Source: a virus. From it: a DNA stretch of 64,000 nt. The stretch is taken from the IMG/VR virus record IMGVR_UViG_3300017767_005578, positions 1-64,000 of that record; one strand, 5' to 3'. The notes beneath the pieces were generated by a model. The model was not told the origin of the DNA. It was given only the letters and a program-made list of their open reading frames with translations, and searched no databases. This document shows, piece after piece, positions 13,982 to 20,016 of this stretch (positions are counted from its first letter, which is position 1; each line of letters starts with the position of its first letter). The position numbers and the translations under genes are program-made.

Positions 13982-14233
13982 TTAGTTAGTAAATATTTTT
14001 AATAGTTTTTTGTAGTGTTTTTTAGCGTCTGTCAGGTTTTCGTATGTTTCCCATATCTTACAGTCGTTTCTAGTTATTAGAATTTTTTTGTCGTTTCTAA
14101 ATGCCTGGACATGATAAACGCCATGTTCACGATACATAGTTATTTTAGTTGTTTTTGTTTGGATGTTTTCTATGTATCCGCACATAAAACCGTATTCGCT
14201 AGTAAATCCGTCTTTGTTTTTGATCTTTTTCAT
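13982..14233 (-). CDS. hypothetical protein (83 aa)
   Basis: A basic protein starting MKKIKNKDGFTSEYGFMCGY, beta-rich, with MYREHGVYHVQAFRNDKKI in the middle and a basic helix at the end (DAKKHYKKLLKIFTN). It may be a small nucleic-acid-binding or inhibitor protein, but nothing specific is recognised. It lies 11 bases after the stop of 14245-14469, in the same transcript. Confidence 0.5.
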   Translation of the reverse strand: MKKIKNKDGFTSEYGFMCGYIENIQTKTTKITMYREHGVYHVQAFRNDKKILITRNDCKIWETYENLTDAKKHYKKLLKIFTN

Positions 14234-14244
14234 GGTTCTTTTTT

Positions 14245-14469
14245 TTAGTTGTTATACATATAAGGTTTTCCTATTAAATCACCGTTTTTGTCTATTTCTA
14301 TAATTCCTTTGTCTGTTGATACTTCAAACGTGCTACTAATAGGGTTTAAAGATACCCAAGGATTTAAAGAAATTTCTATTTCTGTGACTGCTTCAGCTAA
14401 TGGTGTTTTTAGCCCTGATATAGACAAATTTATTAATTGGTCTAATATTTTTTGTTCTATTTCGTTCAT
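14245..14469 (-). CDS. hypothetical protein (74 aa)
   Basis: Starts MNEIEQKILDQLINLSISGL with a helix then a beta-rich region (ITEIEISLNPW-like strands) and ends IDKNGDLIGKPYMYNN. I chose ATG 14469, preceded by TTTAAAAACAAGAACC; a longer frame running upstream would overlap the lipoprotein gene in another frame. No family recognised. Confidence 0.5.
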   Translation of the reverse strand: MNEIEQKILDQLINLSISGLKTPLAEAVTEIEISLNPWVSLNPISSTFEVSTDKGIIEIDKNGDLIGKPYMYNN

Positions 14470-14491
14470 GGTTCTTGTTTTTAAATTGTGT

Positions 14492-14620
14492 TTATTCATA
14501 AGCGGAACAGTGCTTGTAATTATCCCAAATTTTAAAATGAGTTTTTTCTGAACTTGCACAGCTTGTTAAAATTAAAATTAGTGTTATAATGGCTATTGGT
14601 TTAAAAATTGTTTGTTTCAT
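14492..14620 (-). CDS. small lipoprotein (42 aa)
   Basis: A 42-codon frame from ATG 14620 with the leader TTTAAAAACAAACAAAA. The N-terminus is a clear lipoprotein signal: MKQTIFKPIAIITLILILTS ends in a lipobox, LTSC, at about residue 21. The mature peptide would be only about 22 residues (CASSEKTHFKIWDNYKHCSA and a short end) with a second Cys. Small phage lipoproteins can block superinfection by masking a receptor; that role is inferred here. Lipobox and leader make me fairly sure it is translated. Confidence 0.6.
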   Translation of the reverse strand: MKQTIFKPIAIITLILILTSCASSEKTHFKIWDNYKHCSAYE

Positions 14621-14632
14621 TTTTGTTTGTTT

Positions 14633-14788
14633 TTAAAGTTCAAATGTTTTGTAAATTCCTGTATTGAAAGGAAGCCAGATATAAAAAGTTTTATCTTTTT
14701 TGTTGTTAAAAATAGTTACCGCAAAAACTGTTTTTTGCTTCATTTTTTTTGTTATGCCCGTATGCATGAAGATTCTGATCTTTTTCAT
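14633..14788 (-). CDS. small basic hypothetical protein (51 aa)
   Basis: From ATG 14788 (leader AAAACAAACAAA) the product is MKKIRIFMHTGITKKMKQKT then a beta-rich end (AVTIFNNKKDKTFYIWLPF). Very basic at the N-terminus. A longer frame from 14821 would translate the repeated ATGTG motif and is less likely. No family is recognised. It is the gene nearest to the structured noncoding stretch 14789-15496. Confidence 0.45.
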   Translation of the reverse strand: MKKIRIFMHTGITKKMKQKTVFAVTIFNNKKDKTFYIWLPFNTGIYKTFEL

Positions 14789-14968
14789 TTTGTTTGTTTT
14801 ATTTTGTGCGACATTGCACATTTATAATAGAAACCCTCTAAAGATTTGAACTTTACTAAAGACACAATATAAAATTTGTCTAAGGGTTTTAGCTTTTTTA
14901 TTTATCACCGCTTGCAAGCTGTTAAACAATACGATTGCAATTTTTAGTTGATTGCTAACTATATAAAG

Positions 14969-15001
14969 GCAAGGTGACACATTTAATATATGCCACCTTG
15001 C
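14969..15001. repeat. inverted repeat with AAGGTGACACATTTA motif
   Basis: GCAAGGTG and CACCTTGC pair perfectly across a 17-nt loop. The loop side contains the motif GACACATTTA found at the ends of several genes of this arm (9711, 11062, 11741, 12791, 13703). It lies inside the noncoding stretch, about 180 bases beyond the nearest gene. Confidence 0.5.
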
Positions 15002-15244
15002 AAGTATACCATATAAGAATACAGTATATAACATGTAGATCTTTTTTATCTTACATTTATTGATTCATTTGTTTACACTTTCGGTTTGTTCCGAACTGTT
15101 TTTTTAAACTGTAGTAACTGAAGACTACGTGTAAAAATTCAATTTAGCTTTTTACTTGCTAGTTGTAAATAGGCTTTTTTATCGCATAGCAACTAAACTA
15201 TGAGTTTACAACATAGGTTATATTTCAAACCGCCTTAATACTAG

Positions 15245-15281
15245 GTTTTTTAATTGCGCTACTAATTAAAAAACTTTTTTT
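15245..15281 (+). terminator. possible plus-strand terminator hairpin
   Basis: An 11-bp perfect stem (GTTTTTTAATT with AATTAAAAAAC, 8-nt loop) is followed by a run of T on the plus strand. It would stop rightward transcription, although no plus-strand gene is seen to its left. It may block read-through from the control region or be a structural part of the noncoding stretch. Confidence 0.35.
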
Positions 15282-15496
15282 AATATCAATACTTCAAAGA
15301 AAATTCAAATCCGTTTAAAAGTGTTAACACGTCAATTCAACACTACCCAATTAAGGGCTAATTATCCCGCTATAATTTAAACGCTTTAAAATGAACGAAT
15401 AATATAGTTTTAGTTTAAAAGCCCCTTTGCTACGTCAAAGCACTATATTTTAAAAGGGGTACACGTTTTTAAAAGGAACGTGCAAACCGTTATTAA

Positions 15497-15895
15497 TTAG
15501 CCTAGTTTCTCGTTTAACGTCTCAAAATCTTGAGTAGTAAATTGTTTTATTTGGTATCTCGATGCCTCAATACAGATTGAAACGTTATTTTTGAAACGTG
15601 TTCTACCTTTTTTGTTCCATTGCAATTTGCATTTTTGTTGTAATTGCGTGAAGGCTAGGCCAGTATTTAATATTGTTTCGTGTTCGTTTTCGTCGTTAAC
15701 GTTTTCAACACGTACTAAAACAGGTAAAGAGAAATTAAACAATTTTGCATTTGAGTTTTTAAAAAAACTTAACATTTCATAGAAATTGCCTACTAAAGTG
15801 TTAACGTTTGTTTCGTCCGTTAATTCATAGGTTAAATTATTCGTTAAATCAACCGTTTGATTTTTGTCTAATTGGTAAAAAGTTACTTTTTTCAT
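15497..15895 (-). CDS. hypothetical protein (132 aa), first leftward gene
   Basis: Starts MKKVTFYQLDKNQTVDLTNN and ends TTQDFETLNEKLG. It is a beta-rich and Asn-rich soluble protein with a basic stretch (QWNKKGRTRFKNNV). It is the first gene of the leftward arm after the divergent control region, so it should be among the earliest expressed. Repeats of GTTAACCTTAA precede its start. I recognise no family; early position suggests a host-takeover or regulatory role, which is inference only. Confidence 0.6.
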   Translation of the reverse strand: MKKVTFYQLDKNQTVDLTNNLTYELTDETNVNTLVGNFYEMLSFFKNSNAKLFNFSLPVLVRVENVNDENEHETILNTGLAFTQLQQKCKLQWNKKGRTRFKNNVSICIEASRYQIKQFTTQDFETLNEKLG

Positions 15896-15916
15896 TTTAA
15901 TAAAGTTTAAATTGTG

Positions 15917-15944
15917 GTTAACCTTAAAACGGTGTTAACCTTAA
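15917..15944 (-). promoter_or_regulatory. GTTAACCTTAA direct repeats (operator candidate)
   Basis: The 11-mer GTTAACCTTAA occurs at 15917-15927 and 15934-15944, 17 bases apart, each holding the palindrome GTTAAC. The pair lies 22 bases upstream of the first leftward gene. Repeats at such spacing are typical of an operator for a dimeric repressor; the HTH gene at 16771 is a candidate binder. Confidence 0.45.
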
Positions 15945-16437
15945 CCGTCTGAGACAAAGTACGTTTAAATTATTCGTTAAATCAAATTTTAAGACTAAAA
16001 AAATTAAACTTTTTTTTCAATTATCTTGTAACTCATTGATTATCAACTAAATAAATTTTATTAATAGTATTGTACAACACCAGGAAAATTAAAAAAAAAG
16101 GGCCTCAAGGTGACACAATTACAAAAAAGAAACAATAAGAATAATACTACTATAATAGAGAAGACATACAGGAACTATGAAAAAAAATTGTGTGTATTTA
16201 GTTTTGATCTCTCAAGGTGGGGAAATAAAAAAAAGTATCTGATGTATTAAACAAACGATTTAAACAGATACAAAATTTTTTAAAACTATATACGCTTTGA
16301 ATTTTTCCCCAAACAGAAACAAAAACAAAGTTTTCTCAACCGTTCGATAGGGTAAACACAAGGTATTGAACGGCAAATAGTTAAGGCCATAAGACTAAAA
16401 ACAAAAACAGTTAATTGTGACGGGAGGAAACGAAAAA

Positions 16438-16510
16438 CGCGCCCACCCCCCAAAAGTTTTGCGCCTCCCCCAGGAACGATCACCCCCGACGCACACCCCT
16501 ATAACCCCAC
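16438..16510. other. C-rich tract in AT-rich control region
   Basis: Within otherwise AT-rich sequence the plus strand has repeated CACCCC and CCCCC blocks (for example CGCCCACCCCCCAAAAG, CGCCTCCCCCAGG, GATCACCCCCGACG, CACACCCCTATAACCCC). The complementary strand is G-run rich and could form G-quadruplexes. Candidates: packaging start site, replication origin or regulator binding site. Confidence 0.5.
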
Positions 16511-16770
16511 TCCTTTAACCCTGTAGATTTCAGGCGGTTACGTGGTCTATACTGGAGCATTCTAAACATATCTGTAACTTTTTATTGTTGTAGGTGTATG
16601 TTTTGTTACCTAACCGTAATGATTTACGGTTTGTATAAGAGTGGTTAATTATTCATGTGTAGGAATTGGTATTTTGTGGGATAAAGTTGTTATATTAGTA
16701 ATTCAATTACCTCATGGCTGTGCAAATATTATCGTGTTTTCTCGGGTCAAGAGGTTCAAAGTAGTGTAAA

Positions 16771-17064
16771 ATGGCATATAAGGGATATAAGAAAGAACCA
16801 GAGCGAAGGAAGAAGTATGATCCTTTGTATTTGGATTGGTTGGACAGGTATCGTCAGTTGCGTTGTTTACGGAATGTAAGCAGGAAGTATATGGCGAGGG
16901 AGTTGGGTTTAACGGACAGGACTTATTATAAGAAGGAGGTTTGTATATCCAGTTTTACTTTTTATGAGTTGGTAAAGGCTTTTCGTATTTTGGGTTATGA
17001 TTTGCGAGTTGTGGTTGATGATGTTTTCAGTCATGACAAGAGGGGAAGGCGAATAGATTATTAG
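16771..17064 (+). CDS. HTH DNA-binding protein
   Basis: A basic 97-residue protein. The segment SRKYMARELGLTDRTYYKKE (about residues 35-54) has the shape of a helix-turn-helix: helix, GLT turn, recognition helix. It is followed by SFTFYELVKAFRILGYDLRV, the two helices usual in XRE-like proteins. N- and C-terminal ends are rich in Lys and Arg. As the first gene of the rightward module, next to a long divergent control region, it is a candidate regulator of the early/late switch or repressor. Target and role are inferred. Confidence 0.6.
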   Translation: MAYKGYKKEPERRKKYDPLYLDWLDRYRQLRCLRNVSRKYMARELGLTDRTYYKKEVCISSFTFYELVKAFRILGYDLRVVVDDVFSHDKRGRRIDY

Positions 17065-17081
17065 GATTAAGTTATTGTGTT

Positions 17082-17291
17082 ATGTCGGGAGTTAGGCATT
17101 TGGATGTTAATGGAGATAGGATAGTTTGGCGTAGTCGTCATCATTTGGATCTTCATTTGGAGGATTTGCATGACAATCATTTGTTGGCTATATATCGGAA
17201 TCAGATAAGGAGTAAGCCTGACAATCCTGTTTTGGATTATGTATGGTCTGAGATAGAGTTTAGGGGTTTGGAGGATTCGGTAGAGTTGTAA
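17082..17291 (+). CDS. hypothetical protein (69 aa)
   Basis: Starts MSGVRHLDVNGDRIVWRSRH and is rich in His, Asp and Leu (HHLDLHLEDLHDNHLL). It could chelate metal, but no defined motif is present. Its codons strongly favour G- or T-ending forms (TTG, GTT, GAT), as do its neighbours to about 22 kb. No family recognised. It starts 17 bases after the HTH gene. Confidence 0.5.
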   Translation: MSGVRHLDVNGDRIVWRSRHHLDLHLEDLHDNHLLAIYRNQIRSKPDNPVLDYVWSEIEFRGLEDSVEL

Positions 17292-17332
17292 CAAAGGGGT
17301 TAAAAAAGGAGTTAATAGGGGGTTAGTATATT

Positions 17333-17533
17333 TTGGTAGGAAAGATTTTAGATAGGGATAAGTTTTTGGAGTCTCATAGGCAGGCGATTTTGTTTAGTGT
17401 TGGGAGGGTTCGTGATGCTTATTTGGATAGGTTGAAGGGGTATGCTTTTGATAATGGGTTAAAGATATGTCGAAACTGTTATAGGGTTTATGAGAAAGAT
17501 TGTGCCGAGTGTGGCAAAGGAGTTGAATATTAA
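17333..17533 (+). CDS. small zinc-ribbon protein (66 aa)
   Basis: Starts at a TTG codon (TTGGTAGGAAAGAT); no ATG lies upstream in frame close by, and a GGGGG block precedes it by about 15 bases. The N-terminus is helical (SHRQAILFSVGRVRDAYLDR) and the C-terminus has a Cys4 zinc ribbon, ICRNCYRV then KDCAECGKG. The 3' end overlaps the next gene by 44 bases in another frame. Function unknown. Confidence 0.5.
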   Translation: MVGKILDRDKFLESHRQAILFSVGRVRDAYLDRLKGYAFDNGLKICRNCYRVYEKDCAECGKGVEY

Positions 17534-18092
17534 TTTCCCAGAGATAGAGTTGGGTGATTTACGTTCTGATGAGGAGTTTTTTTATTTGTGTTGGTTGAGT
17601 GAGTTGTGTAATGCTGGTTATGTTGATAATGTTTGGTATGAGTATACTACGTTTGAGTTGTATGGTGGTTATGAGAAGTTGTATGAGGAGCGTTTAAAGA
17701 CTAAGGTTAATCATAAGTGTGAGAGGTTGATAAAGCCTACTGTTTATACTCCTGATTTCAAGGTTGAGTGGACGCAGAAGGCTGAGGGTGTTTTTTATTA
17801 TGATTATGTGGATAAGGCGAGGTTGACGAGTAATAATAAGCCTTTGTATCATTTGGGTAGTAGGTTGGTGAGTCATGTAGAGATAAAGCCTGTTCATAAT
17901 CAGAATAATATGACGAGTTATGCACAGTTGAAGATTAATTGGTTGTTTGCCACTCAGGGTGTTTATATTAATATGTTTAAGATACCGACTATGTTTGGGT
18001 TAAATTTTTATCCAGGAGAGTATTTGGTTACGGATGTAAAGCGTTCACCTCGGAATGTTGGTTTTCCTGTTATTGGTGATTATTTAAAATAA
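17490..18092 (+). CDS. PD-(D/E)XK-like endonuclease
   Basis: A 200-residue protein with YTPDFKVEW (about residues 88-96) and, after a loop, SHVEIKPVHNQ (about 128-138). The order PD ... (V)EIK is the signature of PD-(D/E)XK nucleases such as phage Holliday-junction and DUF1064-type enzymes. The N-terminal ELYGGYEKLYEERL gives the conserved Glu-bearing helix. It sits upstream of the terminase genes, so it may trim DNA during packaging or recombination. Start: ATG at 17490 chosen; GTG at 17511 is possible. A strong terminator follows. Confidence 0.6.
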   Translation: MRKIVPSVAKELNINFPEIELGDLRSDEEFFYLCWLSELCNAGYVDNVWYEYTTFELYGGYEKLYEERLKTKVNHKCERLIKPTVYTPDFKVEWTQKAEGVFYYDYVDKARLTSNNKPLYHLGSRLVSHVEIKPVHNQNNMTSYAQLKINWLFATQGVYINMFKIPTMFGLNFYPGEYLVTDVKRSPRNVGFPVIGDYLK

Positions 18093-18128
18093 AAATGTTT
18101 ATATTGGTCTAGGGTTTATTGATTGATT

Positions 18129-18167
18129 GGGGGGGGTGTTTCTTGTTTGTCGCTCCCCTTTTTTTTT
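18129..18167 (+). terminator. intrinsic terminator
   Basis: A G run (18129-18136) pairs with CTCCCC (18153-18158) across a T-rich loop and is followed by nine T. It ends the transcript of the small genes and the nuclease, 37 bases after the stop at 18092. Confidence 0.65.
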
Positions 18168-18217
18168 GTTGTAGGTATCACATTTAGGGTAAAAAATAAT
18201 TGTTATATATTTACAAT

Positions 18218-18502
18218 ATGGACAGGGATGTTATTGACAATGTTTATCAGTTGATAGTTTTGAATAAGACGTTGGGTGATACTCCTGGATTTGTTTGGCA
18301 GATTGGTAAGAGTTATCGGGTAGCTGGACAGAGGTTTGAGTGTTCTAGGATATTGCATGATGACACAGCGTATCATTTTAATGGTCAGAGTCGTTGGGTA
18401 GTTTTTTTGAAGGCTTCTAATGGAGAGGAGTTCAAGCATGCTTATTATGAGAATGCTAGTTTAGAGGTTAAGAGGGGAGTTCCAGAGCATTTATTGGTTT
18501 AG
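18218..18502 (+). CDS. hypothetical protein (94 aa)
   Basis: Starts MDRDVIDNVYQLIVLNKTLG from ATG 18218; a TTG eighteen bases upstream is less likely. The C-terminal two thirds look beta-rich (GQSRWVVFLKASNGEEF, SYRVAGQRFECSRIL), perhaps an SH3-like fold. No family recognised. It stands alone between a terminator and the repeat-domain gene 18532-19554. A TATATTTAC sequence at 18206-18214 lies very close to the start. Confidence 0.5.
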   Translation: MDRDVIDNVYQLIVLNKTLGDTPGFVWQIGKSYRVAGQRFECSRILHDDTAYHFNGQSRWVVFLKASNGEEFKHAYYENASLEVKRGVPEHLLV

Positions 18503-18531
18503 TATAAGTATAAATTTAAAAATAAGAAATA

Positions 18532-19554
18532 ATGGCAATTACATTAAGTACGTTAAATATTGTTGGTAAGGATGGTAATACTACTACTGTTTTATCGGAC
18601 AAGGTAAAGGCGGTAAACTCTTTTCAGGGTGACGTTGATGTGGAGATTGATGTTTATGGTCAAGATCCTCAGATTATTAAGACAGAAAATACGGCATCTA
18701 CGGGTAGTGTTACTTTGAACTCAGGTTCGGGAACTATCACAGATTTGACTGTAAACTCTGTAAGTATTTTTGATACTACTACAGCGGTATCGGGTTCTTC
18801 GTTGGCAGAGCTTGCTGCTAATTTGGTTATAGCGGTAAATTCGTTTACGAGTGTTCCTAATTATACGGCTAGTGCGGCAGGTGCGGTTGTGACTATCTCT
18901 GCTGATAAGGCTGCTGCTGATGGTCCTAATACTTATGCGGTTGCTTCTACGGTTACTGGTACATTGGCTAAGACGGATGTGAATTTGTCTGGAGGTACTA
19001 ATCAGAAGAGTATTATAGATGCTTTGTTGTCATCTTATAATATAACAGTTAATGTTCCAGGTTATAATACTTCGGCAACTTCTTCTGTTAAGTTTACTAA
19101 CGCAGGTGGTAATCTTACAAATTTAGTTTACAATTCTGTTTCTGTTTTTGATACAGGTACTCCTGTTACTGGAGCTACGGTTCAGGCTAAGGCTACAGCT
19201 TTGGCTGCTGCTGTTAATTCACACACTAGCACACCTAATTACTCTGCTAAGGTTGATCCTGATAATGATGATACTGTTATTATTTCGTTAGCTTCGTCTT
19301 CTGGTTCAACTTTAAATGGTCAAGCAGGAACTCCTACTTTCACTTCTACAGGGGCTGCTACTGTTACAAATTTAGCAGGTGGTGCATTTCCAACAAGGTC
19401 TTTAAATGTTTTAAGAATTAGATCTGTAAACGAGCAGCCTGATGGTCAGAGTGTTATTTACTACAATGAAGCTGGTAATACTTTTCAAAAAGTTGAGGAG
19501 GTTCTTTGTACTCAGTCATTCTCTGCTGTTAAGACTTTGATAGACGCATTATAA
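18532..19554 (+). CDS. virion protein with repeated domain (340 aa)
   Basis: Two copies of an 80-residue beta-rich domain occupy most of the protein. Each has the core (T/N)LxxNSVS(V/I)FDT, then (P/A)V(S/T)G, an Ala-rich helix, and TxxPNY(T/S)A. The same domain occurs once in 30492-32357 (LSYNGVSVFNTASPITGG). The rest is Ser/Thr/Gly-rich, as in virion surface proteins. A structural or decoration role is inferred; it sits just upstream of the terminase gene rather than in the tail cluster. An intrinsic terminator follows. Confidence 0.55.
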   Translation: MAITLSTLNIVGKDGNTTTVLSDKVKAVNSFQGDVDVEIDVYGQDPQIIKTENTASTGSVTLNSGSGTITDLTVNSVSIFDTTTAVSGSSLAELAANLVIAVNSFTSVPNYTASAAGAVVTISADKAAADGPNTYAVASTVTGTLAKTDVNLSGGTNQKSIIDALLSSYNITVNVPGYNTSATSSVKFTNAGGNLTNLVYNSVSVFDTGTPVTGATVQAKATALAAAVNSHTSTPNYSAKVDPDNDDTVIISLASSSGSTLNGQAGTPTFTSTGAATVTNLAGGAFPTRSLNVLRIRSVNEQPDGQSVIYYNEAGNTFQKVEEVLCTQSFSAVKTLIDAL

Positions 19555-19595
19555 GATTTTCCATTTTGTATTGATATATATTTTTAATTGTTATG

Positions 19596-19624
19596 ACCCT
19601 AACTTTCATAGTTAGGGTTTTTTA
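19596..19624 (+). terminator. intrinsic terminator
   Basis: ACCCTAAC (19596-19603) and GTTAGGGT (19611-19618) form a perfect 8-bp stem with a 7-nt loop, followed by a T run. It separates the repeat-domain gene from the packaging genes. Confidence 0.8.
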
Positions 19625-19656
19625 TTATATTGTGTTTAAATAAAATTAAAATTAAA

Positions 19657-20016
19657 ATGAAACTAGAGGATATTAAGGACGTAAAGGTTCGCAGGTATGT
19701 GCGTGGTCTTCAGCTAAAGCTTGAGGAGTTTGAGGCAAATACCACTAAGGTTAAATCTTTTTTAGCTTTAAAAAACTTTATTACGCAGAACAATAAGCTG
19801 CTGACTAATTATCGTGTATCGGATTCAGCGGATGAGCTTTCAGACAAGGAGGATAAAGCGTTGGAAAGGGGTTTAAAATTTTCGGAGAAGCTTGATTATC
19901 TACAGACGTTGTTGGATAAGATGTATGGAGAGATAGGAGAGATTCCTGAAGAGCAAGGGAAACAAAAAGCTGCTTCAGCGTATGAGCAGGTAATGAGGGA
20001 TTTGAAAAATGGGTAA
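19657..20016 (+). CDS. putative small terminase / packaging protein
   Basis: A 119-residue, highly charged helical protein (MKLEDIKDVKVRRYVRGLQL ... EKLDYLQTLLDKMYGEIGE). Its gene overlaps the start of the large terminase gene by 8 bases, the usual place of the small terminase subunit. No HTH is obvious, so the assignment rests on position and coiled-coil character. I start it at ATG 19657, preceded by AAATTAAAATTAAA, the leader shared by several late genes. Confidence 0.45.
   Translation: MKLEDIKDVKVRRYVRGLQLKLEEFEANTTKVKSFLALKNFITQNNKLLTNYRVSDSADELSDKEDKALERGLKFSEKLDYLQTLLDKMYGEIGEIPEEQGKQKAASAYEQVMRDLKNG

Larger units (their letters stand above)
14789..15496. other. structured gene-poor region
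   Basis: About 700 bases hold no convincing gene. A 70-codon minus-strand frame at 14822-15034 has no leader or coding-like composition. The stretch is full of inverted repeats: GCAAGGTG/CACCTTGC (14969-14976 and 14994-15001), GTTGTAAA/TTTACAAC (15162-15169 and 15205-15212), GTTTTTTAATT/AATTAAAAAAC (15245-15255 and 15264-15274, followed by seven T on the plus strand), the palindrome GTGTTAACAC near 15321, CCCCTTT/AAAGGGG (15422-15428 and 15453-15459), and CACGTT/AACGTG (15462-15467 and 15477-15482). It may be a replication origin, a noncoding RNA locus or a regulatory region. Confidence 0.55.
15896..16770. other. divergent control region without genes
   Basis: Between the leftward gene at 15895 and the rightward gene at 16771 there are about 875 bases with no convincing gene; a 65-codon minus frame at 16286-16483 only reflects the C-rich tract. 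Visible parts: the GTTAACCTTAA direct repeats (15917-15944), an AAGGTGACACAATTA motif at 16107, a C-rich tract (about 16438-16510), and a hairpin AACCGTAA/TTTACGGTT near 16611-16631. Promoters for both arms probably lie here, but no exact Bacteroidetes promoter pair could be picked out by eye. Confidence 0.6.

Noticed and set aside
14822-15034. 70-codon minus frame
   Set aside because: Covers the hairpin 14969-15001, has no leader and an unbalanced hydrophobic composition; treated as noncoding.
16286-16483. 65-codon minus frame with Gly/Pro start
   Set aside because: Only a reading of the C-rich tract; no leader or neighbour coupling.
17067-18439. Minus-strand frames rich in Ile, Thr and Gln opposite 17.0-18.4 kb
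   Set aside because: Mirror readings of the G/T-rich plus-strand genes; stop-poor only because of base bias.
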